Assembly (NCBI RefSeq): GCF_014694455.1
Contig: NZ_JAAUWT010000010.1
Span: 1-64,000 of the forward strand
DNA length: 64,000 nt
Reading direction: 5' to 3'
From: Vibrio sp. S9_S30
Lineage (GTDB): Bacteria > Pseudomonadota > Gammaproteobacteria > Enterobacterales > Vibrionaceae
In this document: positions 19,234-29,102 of the stretch, one piece after another
How positions within the stretch are numbered: position 1 is the first letter of the stretch
Layout of the letters: every line of letters starts with the position of its first letter
Program-made: the position numbers and the translations under genes
Notes under the pieces: model-generated
The model's input: the letters and a program-made list of their open reading frames with translations, nothing else
What the model was told of the DNA's origin: nothing
The model's database searches: none

Positions 19234-20100
19234 ATGCAGAACTTACCTCTTCGGCTCGGTCTGACCATGTGGTCTCACAGTGCATGGCAGGCAGGGTTTT
19301 ATGGCAGTGGGACTCAGAATTCAGAAAGGTTGGAGAAATATGCTCAGGTATTTCATACGGTAGAGGGCAACACCACCTTTTACGCCACGCCTTCGGATTC
19401 CACCGTTCAAAATTGGAAAGCCGCTACCCACGATGATTTTCGATTTACTTTTAAGCTACCGAAAAGCATTACTCATGAACATAAACTCCGTGGTTGTGAA
19501 CCGTTGCTAAAAGAGTTTATGAACGTAATGGAACCACTTCATCATCGAGTCGGTATGTGGACAATTCAGTTGCCCGCACAATTCGGTCCCAGAGACCTCC
19601 CTGCTCTGCGCTCTTTTTGCCGCCTGTTTCCCAAAGGTTTTCCTTTAGGGGTGGAAGTCCGCCATCTGGATTTTTTCAATAAAGGCAAAGAAGAACAGGA
19701 ATTGAATCGTTGGCTGTATGAAGAAGGGATTAACCGAATCATTATGGATAGCCGCCCTGTCCACTCTGCGGCGCCAACCACCGATGCCGTCATTGATGCC
19801 CACAAGAAGAAACCCAAGGTGCCAGCCCATGCGGTATCTACCGCTTCTCACCCTATGATTCGCTTTATTGGTCATCCAGAATTAGAGGCTAACCTGCCTT
19901 TCTTTCAACCTTGGTTAACCAAGATTCCAAGTTGGATTGCCGAAGGGAAACAGCCTTATTTGATGGTTCATACCCCAGACAATACTGAAGCGCCAGAATT
20001 TGCTCGCACACTATATGGAATTTTGCAAAAACAGACGGATTTACCTGAGCTCGCCGCTTCACCTGCTTTTACTGAGAGCAAACAAATCAGTATGTTTTGA
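19234..20100 (+). CDS. DUF72 (YecE-like) TIM-barrel protein
   Basis: DUF72/YecE family protein with a predicted TIM-barrel fold; function unknown. The 288-aa product starts MQNLPLRLGLTMWSHSAWQAGFYG. It carries family marks: VEGNTTFYATPS near residue 50, RFTFKLPKSITHEHKL, a LGVEVRH strand and IRFIGHPE near residue 210. It stands upstream of cmoA in the same direction with a roughly 120-bp gap; in many gammaproteobacteria DUF72 genes lie beside cmoA-cmoB and aspS, so the context is normal. Confidence 0.85.
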   Translation: MQNLPLRLGLTMWSHSAWQAGFYGSGTQNSERLEKYAQVFHTVEGNTTFYATPSDSTVQNWKAATHDDFRFTFKLPKSITHEHKLRGCEPLLKEFMNVMEPLHHRVGMWTIQLPAQFGPRDLPALRSFCRLFPKGFPLGVEVRHLDFFNKGKEEQELNRWLYEEGINRIIMDSRPVHSAAPTTDAVIDAHKKKPKVPAHAVSTASHPMIRFIGHPELEANLPFFQPWLTKIPSWIAEGKQPYLMVHTPDNTEAPEFARTLYGILQKQTDLPELAASPAFTESKQISMF

Positions 20101-20173
20101 TGTCTACCTGATCAGCAAGAAAACCCTTGGTGACAGATAAGCAAATATTCCTTAAAATACGCCCCTTTTTTAA

Positions 20174-20947
<774 letters not shown>

Positions 20948-20993
20948 CGAATACTCTTTATTCTTTTTTATTGAAAATTTTAACGACGAAACC

Positions 20994-21965
20994 ATGTTCA
21001 ATTTTGCTCACTTTTACCAACTTATTGCTCAAGACACTCGCCTTCAACCTTGGTTGAATATCCTACCTCAGCAGCTTACAGACTGGCAAAATGCAGAGCA
21101 CGGGGATTTCGAGCGCTGGCTGAAAGCACTGAATAAAATTCAGGAAGGCAAACCGGATAATATCGACTTAAAAAATTCGGTAACGCTATCGAATAGCACC
21201 CCCTTAGCATCAGGCGAATTAAAAAAGCTAGAAAGCTTACTAAAAACATTTCACCCATGGCGTAAAGGGCCTTACCACCTCCATGATATTCATATCGATA
21301 CGGAGTGGCGAAGTGACTGGAAATGGGATCGCGTGCTTCCTCATATCTCCCCTTTGAACAATCGTTCTGTTTTAGACGTCGGTTGCGGCAACGGTTATCA
21401 CATGTGGCGAATGTTGGGCGAAGGCGCAAGATTGTGCGTGGGCATTGACCCATCGCATCTATTTCTGGTTCAGTTTGAAGCCGTGAGAAAACTCATGGGG
21501 GGCGATCAACGCGCTCACTTATTGCCTCTTGGTATCGAGCAGCTGCCTGAATTGCAAGCCTTTGACACGGTATTCAGCATGGGGGTTTTATACCATCGAC
21601 GCTCTCCTCTTGATCATCTCATCCAATTGAAAAACCAACTGGTTTCTGGTGGCGAGCTGATTTTGGAAACGTTGGTGATTGAAGGTGATGAAAACGCGGT
21701 ATTGGTGCCCGTTGACCGTTATGCCCAAATGCGTAATGTGTACTTTTTTCCTTCCGCCAAAGCGCTGAAAGTATGGCTAGAAAAATGTGGATTTGAAGAT
21801 GTTCGCATCGTTGATGAGAACGTCACAACGACAGGAGAACAACGCACAACAGATTGGATGACGCACAATTCCTTACCTGACTATCTCGACCCTGAAGATC
21901 CCAGCAAAACCGTGGAAGGTCACCCAGCGCCAAGGCGTGCTGTTCTGGTTGCTCGAAACCCCTGA
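20994..21965 (+). CDS. cmoB: tRNA U34 carboxymethyltransferase
   Basis: Transfers the carboxymethyl group of carboxy-SAM to 5-hydroxyuridine-34 of tRNA, giving cmo5U, which widens wobble decoding. The 323-aa product (family about 323) has an N-terminal extension with the [28 protein letters not shown] region that binds the carboxylated donor. The SAM motif is [17 protein letters not shown] (about 125-141), and [14 protein letters not shown] sits in the active site. A rho-independent terminator follows. Confidence 0.97.
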   Translation: MFNFAHFYQLIAQDTRLQPWLNILPQQLTDWQNAEHGDFERWLKALNKIQEGKPDNIDLKNSVTLSNSTPLASGELKKLESLLKTFHPWRKGPYHLHDIHIDTEWRSDWKWDRVLPHISPLNNRSVLDVGCGNGYHMWRMLGEGARLCVGIDPSHLFLVQFEAVRKLMGGDQRAHLLPLGIEQLPELQAFDTVFSMGVLYHRRSPLDHLIQLKNQLVSGGELILETLVIEGDENAVLVPVDRYAQMRNVYFFPSAKALKVWLEKCGFEDVRIVDENVTTTGEQRTTDWMTHNSLPDYLDPEDPSKTVEGHPAPRRAVLVARNP

Positions 21966-22036
21966 GCTCCCAAATCTTGTGTTTTGAGGTGAAGATCTCA
22001 AAAAAACGCCTTAAGCTCTGACAACAGATTAACATT

Positions 22037-22059
22037 AGGATGCTTCACGCATCCTTTTT
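22037..22059 (+). terminator. terminator after cmoB
   Basis: AGGATGC (22037-22043) pairs with GCATCCT (22049-22055), followed by TTTTT. Confidence 0.8.
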
Positions 22060-22114
22060 AATAATATACACTTTGCCTCACTTCCCGCTTTCAACCCGCA
22101 ATAATAGGTCAATA

Positions 22115-22861
22115 ATGCTTAAGAAGGTCGCCGCCTTAGCTGTTATTACAGCGCTTTCCGGATGCTCGCTGATCGATGGCGATAAATACAGTCAGTCTAC
22201 TCAAGCTGCCATCCAACAATCTGAAACAAACCTGACCAATCAGCTTCACTCTTACTCAGCTCAAATTGACAAGCAAAACGATCAAATTAACTACTTAAGT
22301 ATAGAGCTGTCGAATTTAAACAACGAAATATCCAAACTCAGACAAGAGCAAGCCGCCCAGTTCAAGAAACTAAGAGCAAAGAAAGCCGTGATTGAGCCGC
22401 CAAAGCACACAAGCCCCGTTGTGGAGCCGTCTCGTACCCTCATTCTTGGTGGCATTGAGAAGGTCAAAATCGACACCATTAAACAACAGTTTGATGCACG
22501 TGTTGATACAGGAGCAGCCACGTCTTCCATCAATGCTGTCGATATCCAAGAGTTTGAACGCAACGGCAATACATGGATTAAATTCCATATCAGCGATGGT
22601 AAAACGGCAAAAGAAGATCAACTTTGGATTGAATCCCCCGTCATTCGCTATGTCAAAATTCGGCAATCCACCAGCGAAGAAACGGAGCGCCGACCAGTGG
22701 TAGAACTTTGGGTGCAAGTGGGTAACATTCATGAAAAAGCGCAATTTACTTTGGCCGACCGCTCTCAAATGAGTCACGCTATCTTGTTAGGTCGTGAGTT
22801 TATTCAAGACATCGCTCTTGTGGATGTCAGCAAATCTTATCTGCAATCTGAAAACAAATAA
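22115..22861 (+). CDS. retropepsin-like lipoprotein (DUF785 / RimB-like, 'ATP-dependent zinc protease' family)
   Basis: I start at the ATG at 22115 (MLKKVAALAVITALSGCSLID), giving 248 aa; the longer open frame has no signal peptide logic. There is a lipobox LSGC with C17, then a coiled-coil-like segment (about 40-90, SYSAQIDKQNDQINYLSIEL) and a short Pro linker. The C-terminal domain (about 105-248) carries VDTGAATSS, the Asp-Thr-Gly motif of retropepsin-like aspartic proteases, and LLGREFI. Databases often call this family zinc protease, but the visible motif is aspartic. It is the first gene of a three-gene set with the inactive transglutaminase and ATP-grasp genes. As a lipoprotein it should act in the periplasm. 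Confidence 0.8.
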   Translation: MLKKVAALAVITALSGCSLIDGDKYSQSTQAAIQQSETNLTNQLHSYSAQIDKQNDQINYLSIELSNLNNEISKLRQEQAAQFKKLRAKKAVIEPPKHTSPVVEPSRTLILGGIEKVKIDTIKQQFDARVDTGAATSSINAVDIQEFERNGNTWIKFHISDGKTAKEDQLWIESPVIRYVKIRQSTSEETERRPVVELWVQVGNIHEKAQFTLADRSQMSHAILLGREFIQDIALVDVSKSYLQSENK

Positions 22862-22880
22862 TCGCTAAGGAACGAGTACC

Positions 22881-24389
22881 ATGACGTCTAAAGTGCCCTT
22901 TTACCTCGCGGTAGCCCTTCTCATTATTGCAGGGATTGCACTCAGTATTCTTCGCCATACCGATTATGGTGTCCCTTGGACACCGGGCGAAACGAGGCAA
23001 GTATGGGATGTGGAAGCCCGGGTCGAATTCACCGCAAATGGCAAATCAGTGAAAGCTTCTCTTGCCGCGCCTGGCACTCAAAGTGGCTTCACTTTGATCA
23101 ATGAAAGTACGTCTTCACCCGGCTATGGCGTGGCCTACGTCAATACAGATGTTAGTCGTAGAGCAGAGTGGAGTATTCGAAGCGCAACTGGACCACAAGT
23201 TATCTACTACAAAGCACAATTTCTTGTTGATGAACAAGCAAAAGCCGCCGTCGTTCCTCCTTCTGATAAACCCATTGCAAAGCCTATTTTCGATGGACCA
23301 CAAGATGCAGCCGCTCAGTCTTTGCTCCGGCAAGCGACAAATCGTAGTGCTGATAATGCAACGCTAACCCGTGAATTGATCAAACAGCTCAACGACAGTG
23401 ACAACCAAAACGCGGCTTTATTGTTAAACACAAAAGACACCGTCAGCACCATGTCTAAGCTACTCAGTTACGCGGCTATCCCAAATAAAGTGGTGGGTGT
23501 CATCCAACTTGAAGATGGGCGACGCCGTCAAAACATCGTTCCTATGATTGAAGTATGGGATGGAAATAAGTGGGAGTTGTTCGATGCCAATACTGGGATT
23601 CAAGGAAAGCAAAGCCACTGGCTTGTGTGGGACGATTCTAATATTTCCCTTCTTGATCTGATTGGTGGGAAGAACAGCCAAGTCTTGTTTTCGATGATTG
23701 CTCAAGAAGTCACGCCTCAGCAAGCAACCAGTAAGAAAGTAGAAGCTGACAGCTTATTGAATTTCTCTATTCATAGTTTACCCATTGCAGAGCAGTCGAT
23801 GTTTAAAACCATCATGCTTATCCCGATTGGTGCATTGATCGTTGTATTTCTGCGCGTCATTGTGGGTTTGAAAACGTCTGGAACCTTTATGCCTGTACTC
23901 ATCGCGGTGGCGTTTGTACAGACACAGCTCCTCACGGGTATTGTTGGTTTCTTGCTGATTGTTGGAACGGGTTTGGTTATCCGCGGGTATCTTTCAAAGC
24001 TTAACTTACTGTTGGTCGCTCGGATCTCTGCCGTCATTATCACCGTCATCTTGATCATTTCTATCTTTACGATTGTGTCGTTCAATATCGGGTTGAATGA
24101 AGGGCTCACCATTACCTTCTTCCCTATGATCATCCTTTCTTGGACGATAGAAAGAATGTCGATTCTTTGGGAAGAAGAAGGCGGGAAAGAGGTCTTTATC
24201 CAAGGGGGTGGGTCTCTTCTCACTGCGGTATTGGTCTACCTTGCTATGACCAACTCATTTGTTCAGCACCTGACGTTCAACTTTATTGGGCTTCAGCTCA
24301 TCGTTCTTGCTCTAATTTTGTTACTTGGTACCTATACAGGTTACCGCTTGACCGAACTTAGACGCTTTAAGCCACTAGCCGAGGACTAA
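22881..24389 (+). CDS. inactive transglutaminase fused to seven-TM membrane domain (UUP1 family)
   Basis: The 502-aa product has an N-terminal TM helix (about 8-25), a periplasmic domain (about 30-290) with a transglutaminase-like core, and a C-terminal bundle of about seven hydrophobic helices (307-500). In the core the Asp of the triad survives (LFDANTG, D235), but the positions expected for the catalytic Cys (around TKDTVSTM, 184-191) and His (around MIEVW, 222-226) do not hold Cys or His. This fits the family known as inactive transglutaminase plus 7TM. A binding role for peptide substrates is inference. It lies between the lipoprotein protease and the ATP-grasp ligase with gaps of 19 and 4 bp. 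Confidence 0.82.
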   Translation: MTSKVPFYLAVALLIIAGIALSILRHTDYGVPWTPGETRQVWDVEARVEFTANGKSVKASLAAPGTQSGFTLINESTSSPGYGVAYVNTDVSRRAEWSIRSATGPQVIYYKAQFLVDEQAKAAVVPPSDKPIAKPIFDGPQDAAAQSLLRQATNRSADNATLTRELIKQLNDSDNQNAALLLNTKDTVSTMSKLLSYAAIPNKVVGVIQLEDGRRRQNIVPMIEVWDGNKWELFDANTGIQGKQSHWLVWDDSNISLLDLIGGKNSQVLFSMIAQEVTPQQATSKKVEADSLLNFSIHSLPIAEQSMFKTIMLIPIGALIVVFLRVIVGLKTSGTFMPVLIAVAFVQTQLLTGIVGFLLIVGTGLVIRGYLSKLNLLLVARISAVIITVILIISIFTIVSFNIGLNEGLTITFFPMIILSWTIERMSILWEEEGGKEVFIQGGGSLLTAVLVYLAMTNSFVQHLTFNFIGLQLIVLALILLLGTYTGYRLTELRRFKPLAED

Positions 24390-24393
24390 AGCC

Positions 24394-25356
24394 ATGTGGA
24401 GTAAGTTCACCTCCCCCTTTAAGCTGAAAAGCAAAGGGATAATGGGAATGAATCAGCGTAATCATAGCTATATCGGACGGTACAACGATCGTTCAAAGTA
24501 TCCGTTGGTTGACGATAAACTGAAAACAAAAATCATCGCAGAACGCGCTGGTGCCGCAGTACCAAAGTTAATTGGTGTTATCAGTCATCAGGCGGAAGTA
24601 AAGTCTATTCACAAAATGGTAAAAGGCTGGCCTGGGTTTGTCATTAAACCCGCGCAAGGCAGCGGCGGAAAAGGCATTTTGGTGATCACTTCCCACAAAG
24701 ATGGGGAGTACATTAAACCGTCAGGTTCCGCCATCAATAAAGAAGACGTCGAGCGCCATATCAGTAACGCCCTCGCGGGTTTGTTTTCTCTTGGTGGTAA
24801 AAATGATGTTGCGGTAGTGGAAAACCTCATTAAGTTTGACGATTGCTTTGAAGGTTTCAGTTACGAAGGCGTACCCGACGTCCGTATTATTGTGTTCAAA
24901 GGCTACCCAGTGATGGCCATGATGCGATTATCAACGTCCGATTCCGACGGAAAAGCGAACTTACACCAAGGTGCGGTCGGCGTAGGCATTGATATTGCGA
25001 CAGGAAAAGCAATACGGGCAGTACAATTTGACCAGCCGATCCAAGTGCACCCAGATACAGGGAAAGATCTTTCTCTGCTGCAAGTTCCTCATTGGGAGCG
25101 TTTGCTGGTATTAGCGTCCAGCGCGTGGGAAATGACTGGGTTGGGTTACATGGGCACTGATATGGTGTTGGACAGAGAAGAAGGTCCTATGGTGTTGGAG
25201 TTGAATGCTCGACCTGGATTGGCAATACAAATTGCCAATGGCTGTGGTCTTTTACCACGCCTTCGCCATATTGAAAGCTTGGGGGAACCGGCTGAATACC
25301 CTAAGCCTGAAGAGCGAGTTGCCTATGCGGCGAAGACTTTTGGTTCGCAAAGATAA
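24394..25356 (+). CDS. RimK-like ATP-grasp peptide ligase (alpha-L-glutamate ligase-like)
   Basis: 320-aa ATP-grasp enzyme. FVIKPAQGSGGKGILVI (about 82-98) is the lysine and glycine-rich loop, VVENLIKFDD gives the ATP-binding hinge, and MVLELNARPGLAIQIA (Glu, Asn, Arg) holds the metal-binding residues. Relatives such as RimK and LysX join amino acids to peptides or proteins by carboxyl phosphate chemistry. The substrate here is unknown. It begins 4 bp after the 7TM gene and is the last gene of the trio. Cytoplasmic location is expected, so product export or contact with the 7TM partner must link it to the periplasmic protease. Confidence 0.83.
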   Translation: MWSKFTSPFKLKSKGIMGMNQRNHSYIGRYNDRSKYPLVDDKLKTKIIAERAGAAVPKLIGVISHQAEVKSIHKMVKGWPGFVIKPAQGSGGKGILVITSHKDGEYIKPSGSAINKEDVERHISNALAGLFSLGGKNDVAVVENLIKFDDCFEGFSYEGVPDVRIIVFKGYPVMAMMRLSTSDSDGKANLHQGAVGVGIDIATGKAIRAVQFDQPIQVHPDTGKDLSLLQVPHWERLLVLASSAWEMTGLGYMGTDMVLDREEGPMVLELNARPGLAIQIANGCGLLPRLRHIESLGEPAEYPKPEERVAYAAKTFGSQR

Positions 25357-25406
25357 CGTAAAGTTAACCTGTATTGGTGCAGCTAACTACCGATACCTCA
25401 TAACCT

Positions 25407-25433
25407 AAAAGAGCCCCCTTCTGGTGCTCTTTT
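25407..25433. terminator. convergent terminator between ATP-grasp gene and tdk
   Basis: AAAAGAGC (25407-25414) pairs with GCTCTTTT (25426-25433), with Ts or As flanking on both strands. Confidence 0.75.
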
Positions 25434-25452
25434 GGTCTTTATTCGTTGTTCT

Positions 25453-26031
25453 TTATTTTCCTAGCGCTTCTTTATAGTGCTTACGGCAAACAGAGACATA
25501 CCGCTCATTTCCACCAATAGCCACTTGATCGCCTTCAGCGATGGCGTTGCCTTGCTCATCCGTTCGTATAACCATGTTGGCTTTTCTTCCACAATGGCAA
25601 ATGGTTTTCAACTCGACCAGCTTGTCTGCCCATGAAAGTAAGTAGCGACTCCCTTCAAATAACTCACCCAGAAAATCGGTCCGCAAGCCATAACATAAGA
25701 CAGGTATGCCTAACTTATCGACGACTTCTGTTAATTGATACACTTGATCACGTGAAAGAAACTGACACTCATCAACCAGAATACAATGGCGTTTTTTCTC
25801 TGCATTATGTTGTGAGATTTCTGTGTAGAGATCGGTTTCCTCATTAAACAATTGAGCTGCTGATTGCAGACCAATTCTGGAACTGACTTTACCCGTCCCG
25901 TAACGATCATCGAGTGCCGCAGTGTAAATCAAAGGATTCATACCACGCTCTTGATAATTAAATGAAGATTGAAGAAGCGTTGTCGATTTACCCGCGTTCA
26001 TCGCCGAGTAATAGAAATACATTTGAGCCAC
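25453..26031 (-). CDS. tdk: thymidine kinase
   Basis: Phosphorylates thymidine (and deoxyuridine) in pyrimidine salvage; type II tetrameric cytoplasmic enzyme. The 192-aa product shows the P-loop in [16 protein letters not shown], the DECQFL motif with the catalytic Glu, the lasso loop [14 protein letters not shown] that covers the nucleoside, and the zinc-binding cysteines CHCGRKA and VCRKHY. Length is standard (about 190-205). It stands alone between convergent or divergent neighbours with terminators on both sides. Confidence 0.97.
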   Translation of the reverse strand: MAQMYFYYSAMNAGKSTTLLQSSFNYQERGMNPLIYTAALDDRYGTGKVSSRIGLQSAAQLFNEETDLYTEISQHNAEKKRHCILVDECQFLSRDQVYQLTEVVDKLGIPVLCYGLRTDFLGELFEGSRYLLSWADKLVELKTICHCGRKANMVIRTDEQGNAIAEGDQVAIGGNERYVSVCRKHYKEALGK

Positions 26032-26060
26032 AGAAGGTTTCCAAAATTATAAATCAGAAA

Positions 26061-26084
26061 AAAGGGCTGAAACCTCAGCCCTTT
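26061..26084 (-). terminator. terminator after cysS
   Basis: AAAGGGCTGA (26061-26070) pairs with TCAGCCCTTT (26075-26084); on the minus strand six Ts follow. Confidence 0.9.
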
Positions 26085-26100
26085 ATAAAATCGTTACTAT

Positions 26101-27486
26101 TTATTTACGACGCCAGATTGTCCCTTCAGGACCATCTTCAAGTACGATGCCCATGTCAGTCAACTTGTCACGTGCCATATCCGCGTTCGCCCAATCTTTT
26201 GCCGCTCGCGAGTCGTTACGAAGCTTAATCAGTGCCTCGATTTCAGCAACTTCATCATCATTGCCCGACGCCGCACCTTGTAAGAACGCTTCTGGCTCTT
26301 GATGAAGAATCCCAATCACATCGGCTAATTCACGCAGCAGTGCACCCAGTGCAGAGGCTTTTTCTAAATTTTCACCTTTAAGGCGGTTTACTTCACGTGC
26401 CATATCAAACAACACAGAATACGCTTCAGGCGTATTGAAATCATCATTCATAGACTCAGTAAAGCGAGTCACATACTCTTCACCACCTGCTGGAGACGCC
26501 GTTAAATCCAAACCACGAAGAGACGTATACAGACGCTCAAGAGAAGCACGAGCTTGGTTTAGGTTTTCTTCGCTGTAGTTTAGCTGGCTACGATAATGAC
26601 CAGACATTAAGAAATAGCGAACCGTTTCCGCATCATAATGAGTCAAAACATCGCGAATGGTAAAAAAGTTGCCTAGTGACTTAGACATTTTTTCGCGATC
26701 GACCATCACCATACCGCTGTGCATCCAAGTGTTGACATACTGAGTATCATGAGCACAGCATGATTGTGCAATTTCATTTTCATGGTGCGGGAATTGCAAA
26801 TCTGAACCACCACCATGAATATCAAAATGATCGCCTAGAATAGAAGAGTTCATTGCAGAACATTCGATGTGCCACCCCGGACGACCTGGCCCCCAAGGCG
26901 ATTCCCACGTTGGTTCACCCGGTTTGGACATTTTCCAAAGTACAAAATCTAATGGGCTGCGTTTTGCCAGCTCAATATCAACACGGGCACCCGCTTGAAG
27001 TTGATCCAAATCCTGACGAGACAGTTTTCCGTATTCATCGTATTTCTTCACTTCAAACATAACATCACCGTTATCGGCAACATACGCAAAGCCACGCTCT
27101 ATTAAGGTTTCGACTAATTCAATGATTTCTTGAATAAACTGAGTGGCTCTTGGCTCAACATCTGGGCGCTTCATATTCAATGCATCAAAGTCGGCGTGCA
27201 TATCACCGATTAAGCGCTCAGTTAAGGCATCGCATGTCTCACCATTCTCTGCCGCTCGTTTGATGATTTTGTCATCAATATCGGTGATATTGCGAACAAA
27301 CGTCAAATCGTAGCCAAGGTAACGAAGATAGCGTGAAACAACATCAAAGGAAACGAACGTACGACCATGCCCGATATGACAGAGATCATAGATAGTTACT
27401 CCACAAACATACATGCCAACTTTTCCAGCATGAATGGGTTTAAATTCCTCTTTTTGTCGTGTGAGTGAGTTGAATATCTTTAACAT
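26101..27486 (-). CDS. cysS: cysteinyl-tRNA synthetase
   Basis: Class Ia synthetase that charges tRNA-Cys, monomeric and zinc dependent. The 461-aa product has the HIGH-type motif [14 protein letters not shown] (about 36-49), zinc ligands including C28 ([10 protein letters not shown]), the GWHIECSAM segment and HHENE, the KMSKS loop [10 protein letters not shown] (about 265-274), and the C-terminal anticodon domain ending GTIWRRK. Length matches E. coli (461). It is divergent from ppiB and has a 220-bp upstream region with no obvious leader regulator. Confidence 0.98.
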   Translation of the reverse strand: MLKIFNSLTRQKEEFKPIHAGKVGMYVCGVTIYDLCHIGHGRTFVSFDVVSRYLRYLGYDLTFVRNITDIDDKIIKRAAENGETCDALTERLIGDMHADFDALNMKRPDVEPRATQFIQEIIELVETLIERGFAYVADNGDVMFEVKKYDEYGKLSRQDLDQLQAGARVDIELAKRSPLDFVLWKMSKPGEPTWESPWGPGRPGWHIECSAMNSSILGDHFDIHGGGSDLQFPHHENEIAQSCCAHDTQYVNTWMHSGMVMVDREKMSKSLGNFFTIRDVLTHYDAETVRYFLMSGHYRSQLNYSEENLNQARASLERLYTSLRGLDLTASPAGGEEYVTRFTESMNDDFNTPEAYSVLFDMAREVNRLKGENLEKASALGALLRELADVIGILHQEPEAFLQGAASGNDDEVAEIEALIKLRNDSRAAKDWANADMARDKLTDMGIVLEDGPEGTIWRRK

Positions 27487-27706
27487 GATCTCTATTTATC
27501 AATTGGTGGTTTTTAGGACGCATGAGTATAACAAGACAGCTGAAGTTAAGTAATAGCTCAATTTCAGAAATCACCTTTGAAAATGTTATTTCGCTCTAAT
27601 CGAACAAGTTTTACTCATGCTACGTTCCTTAGTGTACCGCTTGTGTAAATTTGAAGTTACGCTAGAATTCGGTATCCATTCCAATTAATTTTTAAAGGAA
27701 GCTATC

Positions 27707-28201
27707 ATGATCACCCTTCACACCAACTTTGGTGACATCAAGATCCAATTAAATGATGAAAAAGCACCAGAAACCAGTGCTAACTTTTTACAGTACTGCC
27801 GTGATGGTTTTTATGACAACACTCTTTTCCACCGCGTTATTGATGGATTCATGATCCAAGGCGGCGGCATGACTTCAGGTTTGCGTGAGAAAGAATCCCG
27901 CGCGCCAATCAAAAATGAAGCGAACAATGGTTTGAGCAACAAAGTGGGCACACTTGCCATGGCTCGTACTATGGAACCGCATTCGGCGAGCTCTCAATTC
28001 TTCATCAACGTTAACGACAATACCTTCCTTGATTTTAAATCGGAAAGCCTAGACGGCTGGGGTTACTGTGTATTTGGTGAAGTTATCGACGGAATGGACG
28101 TTGTAAACAAAATTAAAGACGTTGCGACTGGTTCAATGGGAATGCACCAAGACGTTCCTCTTGAGGAAGTGCTTATCACTGGCACAACCATCGAAGAATA
28201 A
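27707..28201 (+). CDS. ppiB: peptidyl-prolyl cis-trans isomerase B (cyclophilin)
   Basis: Cytoplasmic cyclophilin-type prolyl isomerase that assists protein folding. The 164-aa product has no signal peptide ([15 protein letters not shown]). Catalytic-fold residues are [14 protein letters not shown] (with the active-site Arg), [17 protein letters not shown] and the Phe/Trp pocket ([14 protein letters not shown]). Its position divergent from cysS and upstream of lpxH is conserved in vibrios and enterobacteria. A hairpin follows. Confidence 0.97.
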   Translation: MITLHTNFGDIKIQLNDEKAPETSANFLQYCRDGFYDNTLFHRVIDGFMIQGGGMTSGLREKESRAPIKNEANNGLSNKVGTLAMARTMEPHSASSQFFINVNDNTFLDFKSESLDGWGYCVFGEVIDGMDVVNKIKDVATGSMGMHQDVPLEEVLITGTTIEE

Positions 28202-28207
28202 TCAATC

Positions 28208-28230
28208 AAGGGAGCTTCTCGCTCCCTTTT
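28208..28230 (+). terminator. terminator-like hairpin between ppiB and lpxH
   Basis: AAGGGAGC (28208-28215) pairs with GCTCCCTT (28221-28228), then TT. It sits 10 bp before the lpxH start, so read-through or a start inside the spacer is needed for lpxH. Confidence 0.7.
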
Positions 28231-28239
28231 CTAAGGCTT

Positions 28240-28965
28240 ATGACCACTCTTTTTATTTCCGATCTGCATTTATCTCCTGCTCATCCTGAAATTACAGAAG
28301 GCTTTTTTTATTTCCTTGAGCATCACGCAGCGAAAGCTGAAAAGCTGTATGTATTAGGTGACCTGTTTGATTTCTGGATAGGTGATGATGATAACTCCCC
28401 TTTTAGCCGATCTATTGTAAACGCCTTCAAATCGCTCACTGATTCTGGCGTGCGTTGTTATTTCATTCACGGAAACCGCGATTTTCTAATCAGTCACCGT
28501 TTCAGTAAAGAGAGCGGTGTTGAGCTTTTGCCTGAAGAAGTAAAAATAGACCTTTATGGAACACCGACACTGCTTCTTCATGGCGATACATTGTGCCTTG
28601 ACGATGTTAAGTACCAAGAATTTAGAAAAACCGTTCACCAACGATGGCTGCAAAAATGGTTCTTGTGTGTACCACTGTTCCTGCGAAAGAAAATCGTCAA
28701 GAATATTCAAAATAAAACCCGAAGCAACAAGAAAGCAAAAGCTTTGGAGATCATGGATGTTACAGAGCCTGAAGTGAAACGAATCATGGATTTGCATGGT
28801 GTTTCTCTGATGATTCATGGACACACGCATAGGCCGGATGAACACCATGTTGAGCTCATGAATACCCATGGTAAAAGAGTGGTATTGGGAGATTGGTATA
28901 AGGAAGGCTACGTATTAGCCTATAATGAAACTGGGGGTAAACGAATTACTTTTCCACTTAAATAA
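28240..28965 (+). CDS. lpxH: UDP-2,3-diacylglucosamine diphosphatase
   Basis: Hydrolyses UDP-2,3-diacylglucosamine to lipid X in lipid A synthesis; peripheral membrane metallophosphatase using Mn. The 241-aa product has calcineurin-like motifs: FISDLHLS (about 5-12), LGDLFDFWIGDDD (about 40-52), HGNRDF (about 80-85), LLHGDTLCLDD and MIHGHTHRP (about 190-198). The 16-bp sequence over its stop codon is repeated 20 bp downstream, a recent-looking local duplication. Confidence 0.97.
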   Translation: MTTLFISDLHLSPAHPEITEGFFYFLEHHAAKAEKLYVLGDLFDFWIGDDDNSPFSRSIVNAFKSLTDSGVRCYFIHGNRDFLISHRFSKESGVELLPEEVKIDLYGTPTLLLHGDTLCLDDVKYQEFRKTVHQRWLQKWFLCVPLFLRKKIVKNIQNKTRSNKKAKALEIMDVTEPEVKRIMDLHGVSLMIHGHTHRPDEHHVELMNTHGKRVVLGDWYKEGYVLAYNETGGKRITFPLK

Positions 28966-28984
28966 TTCCTTTTCCACTTAAATA
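28949..28984. repeat. 16-bp direct repeat over the lpxH stop
   Basis: cttttccacttaaata at 28949-28964 recurs exactly at 28969-28984; the first copy contains the last codons and stop of lpxH. Confidence 0.9.
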
Positions 28985-29102
28985 GATAAAGCACCCCATC
29001 TAACGTAACACAGTGTAACGGGCGATTGAGCTAGATATAGATAAATCTTTTCGTCTGATTACTATGCAGCACCACTCCAATAACTAGACGCGAGCAATAC
29101 CA

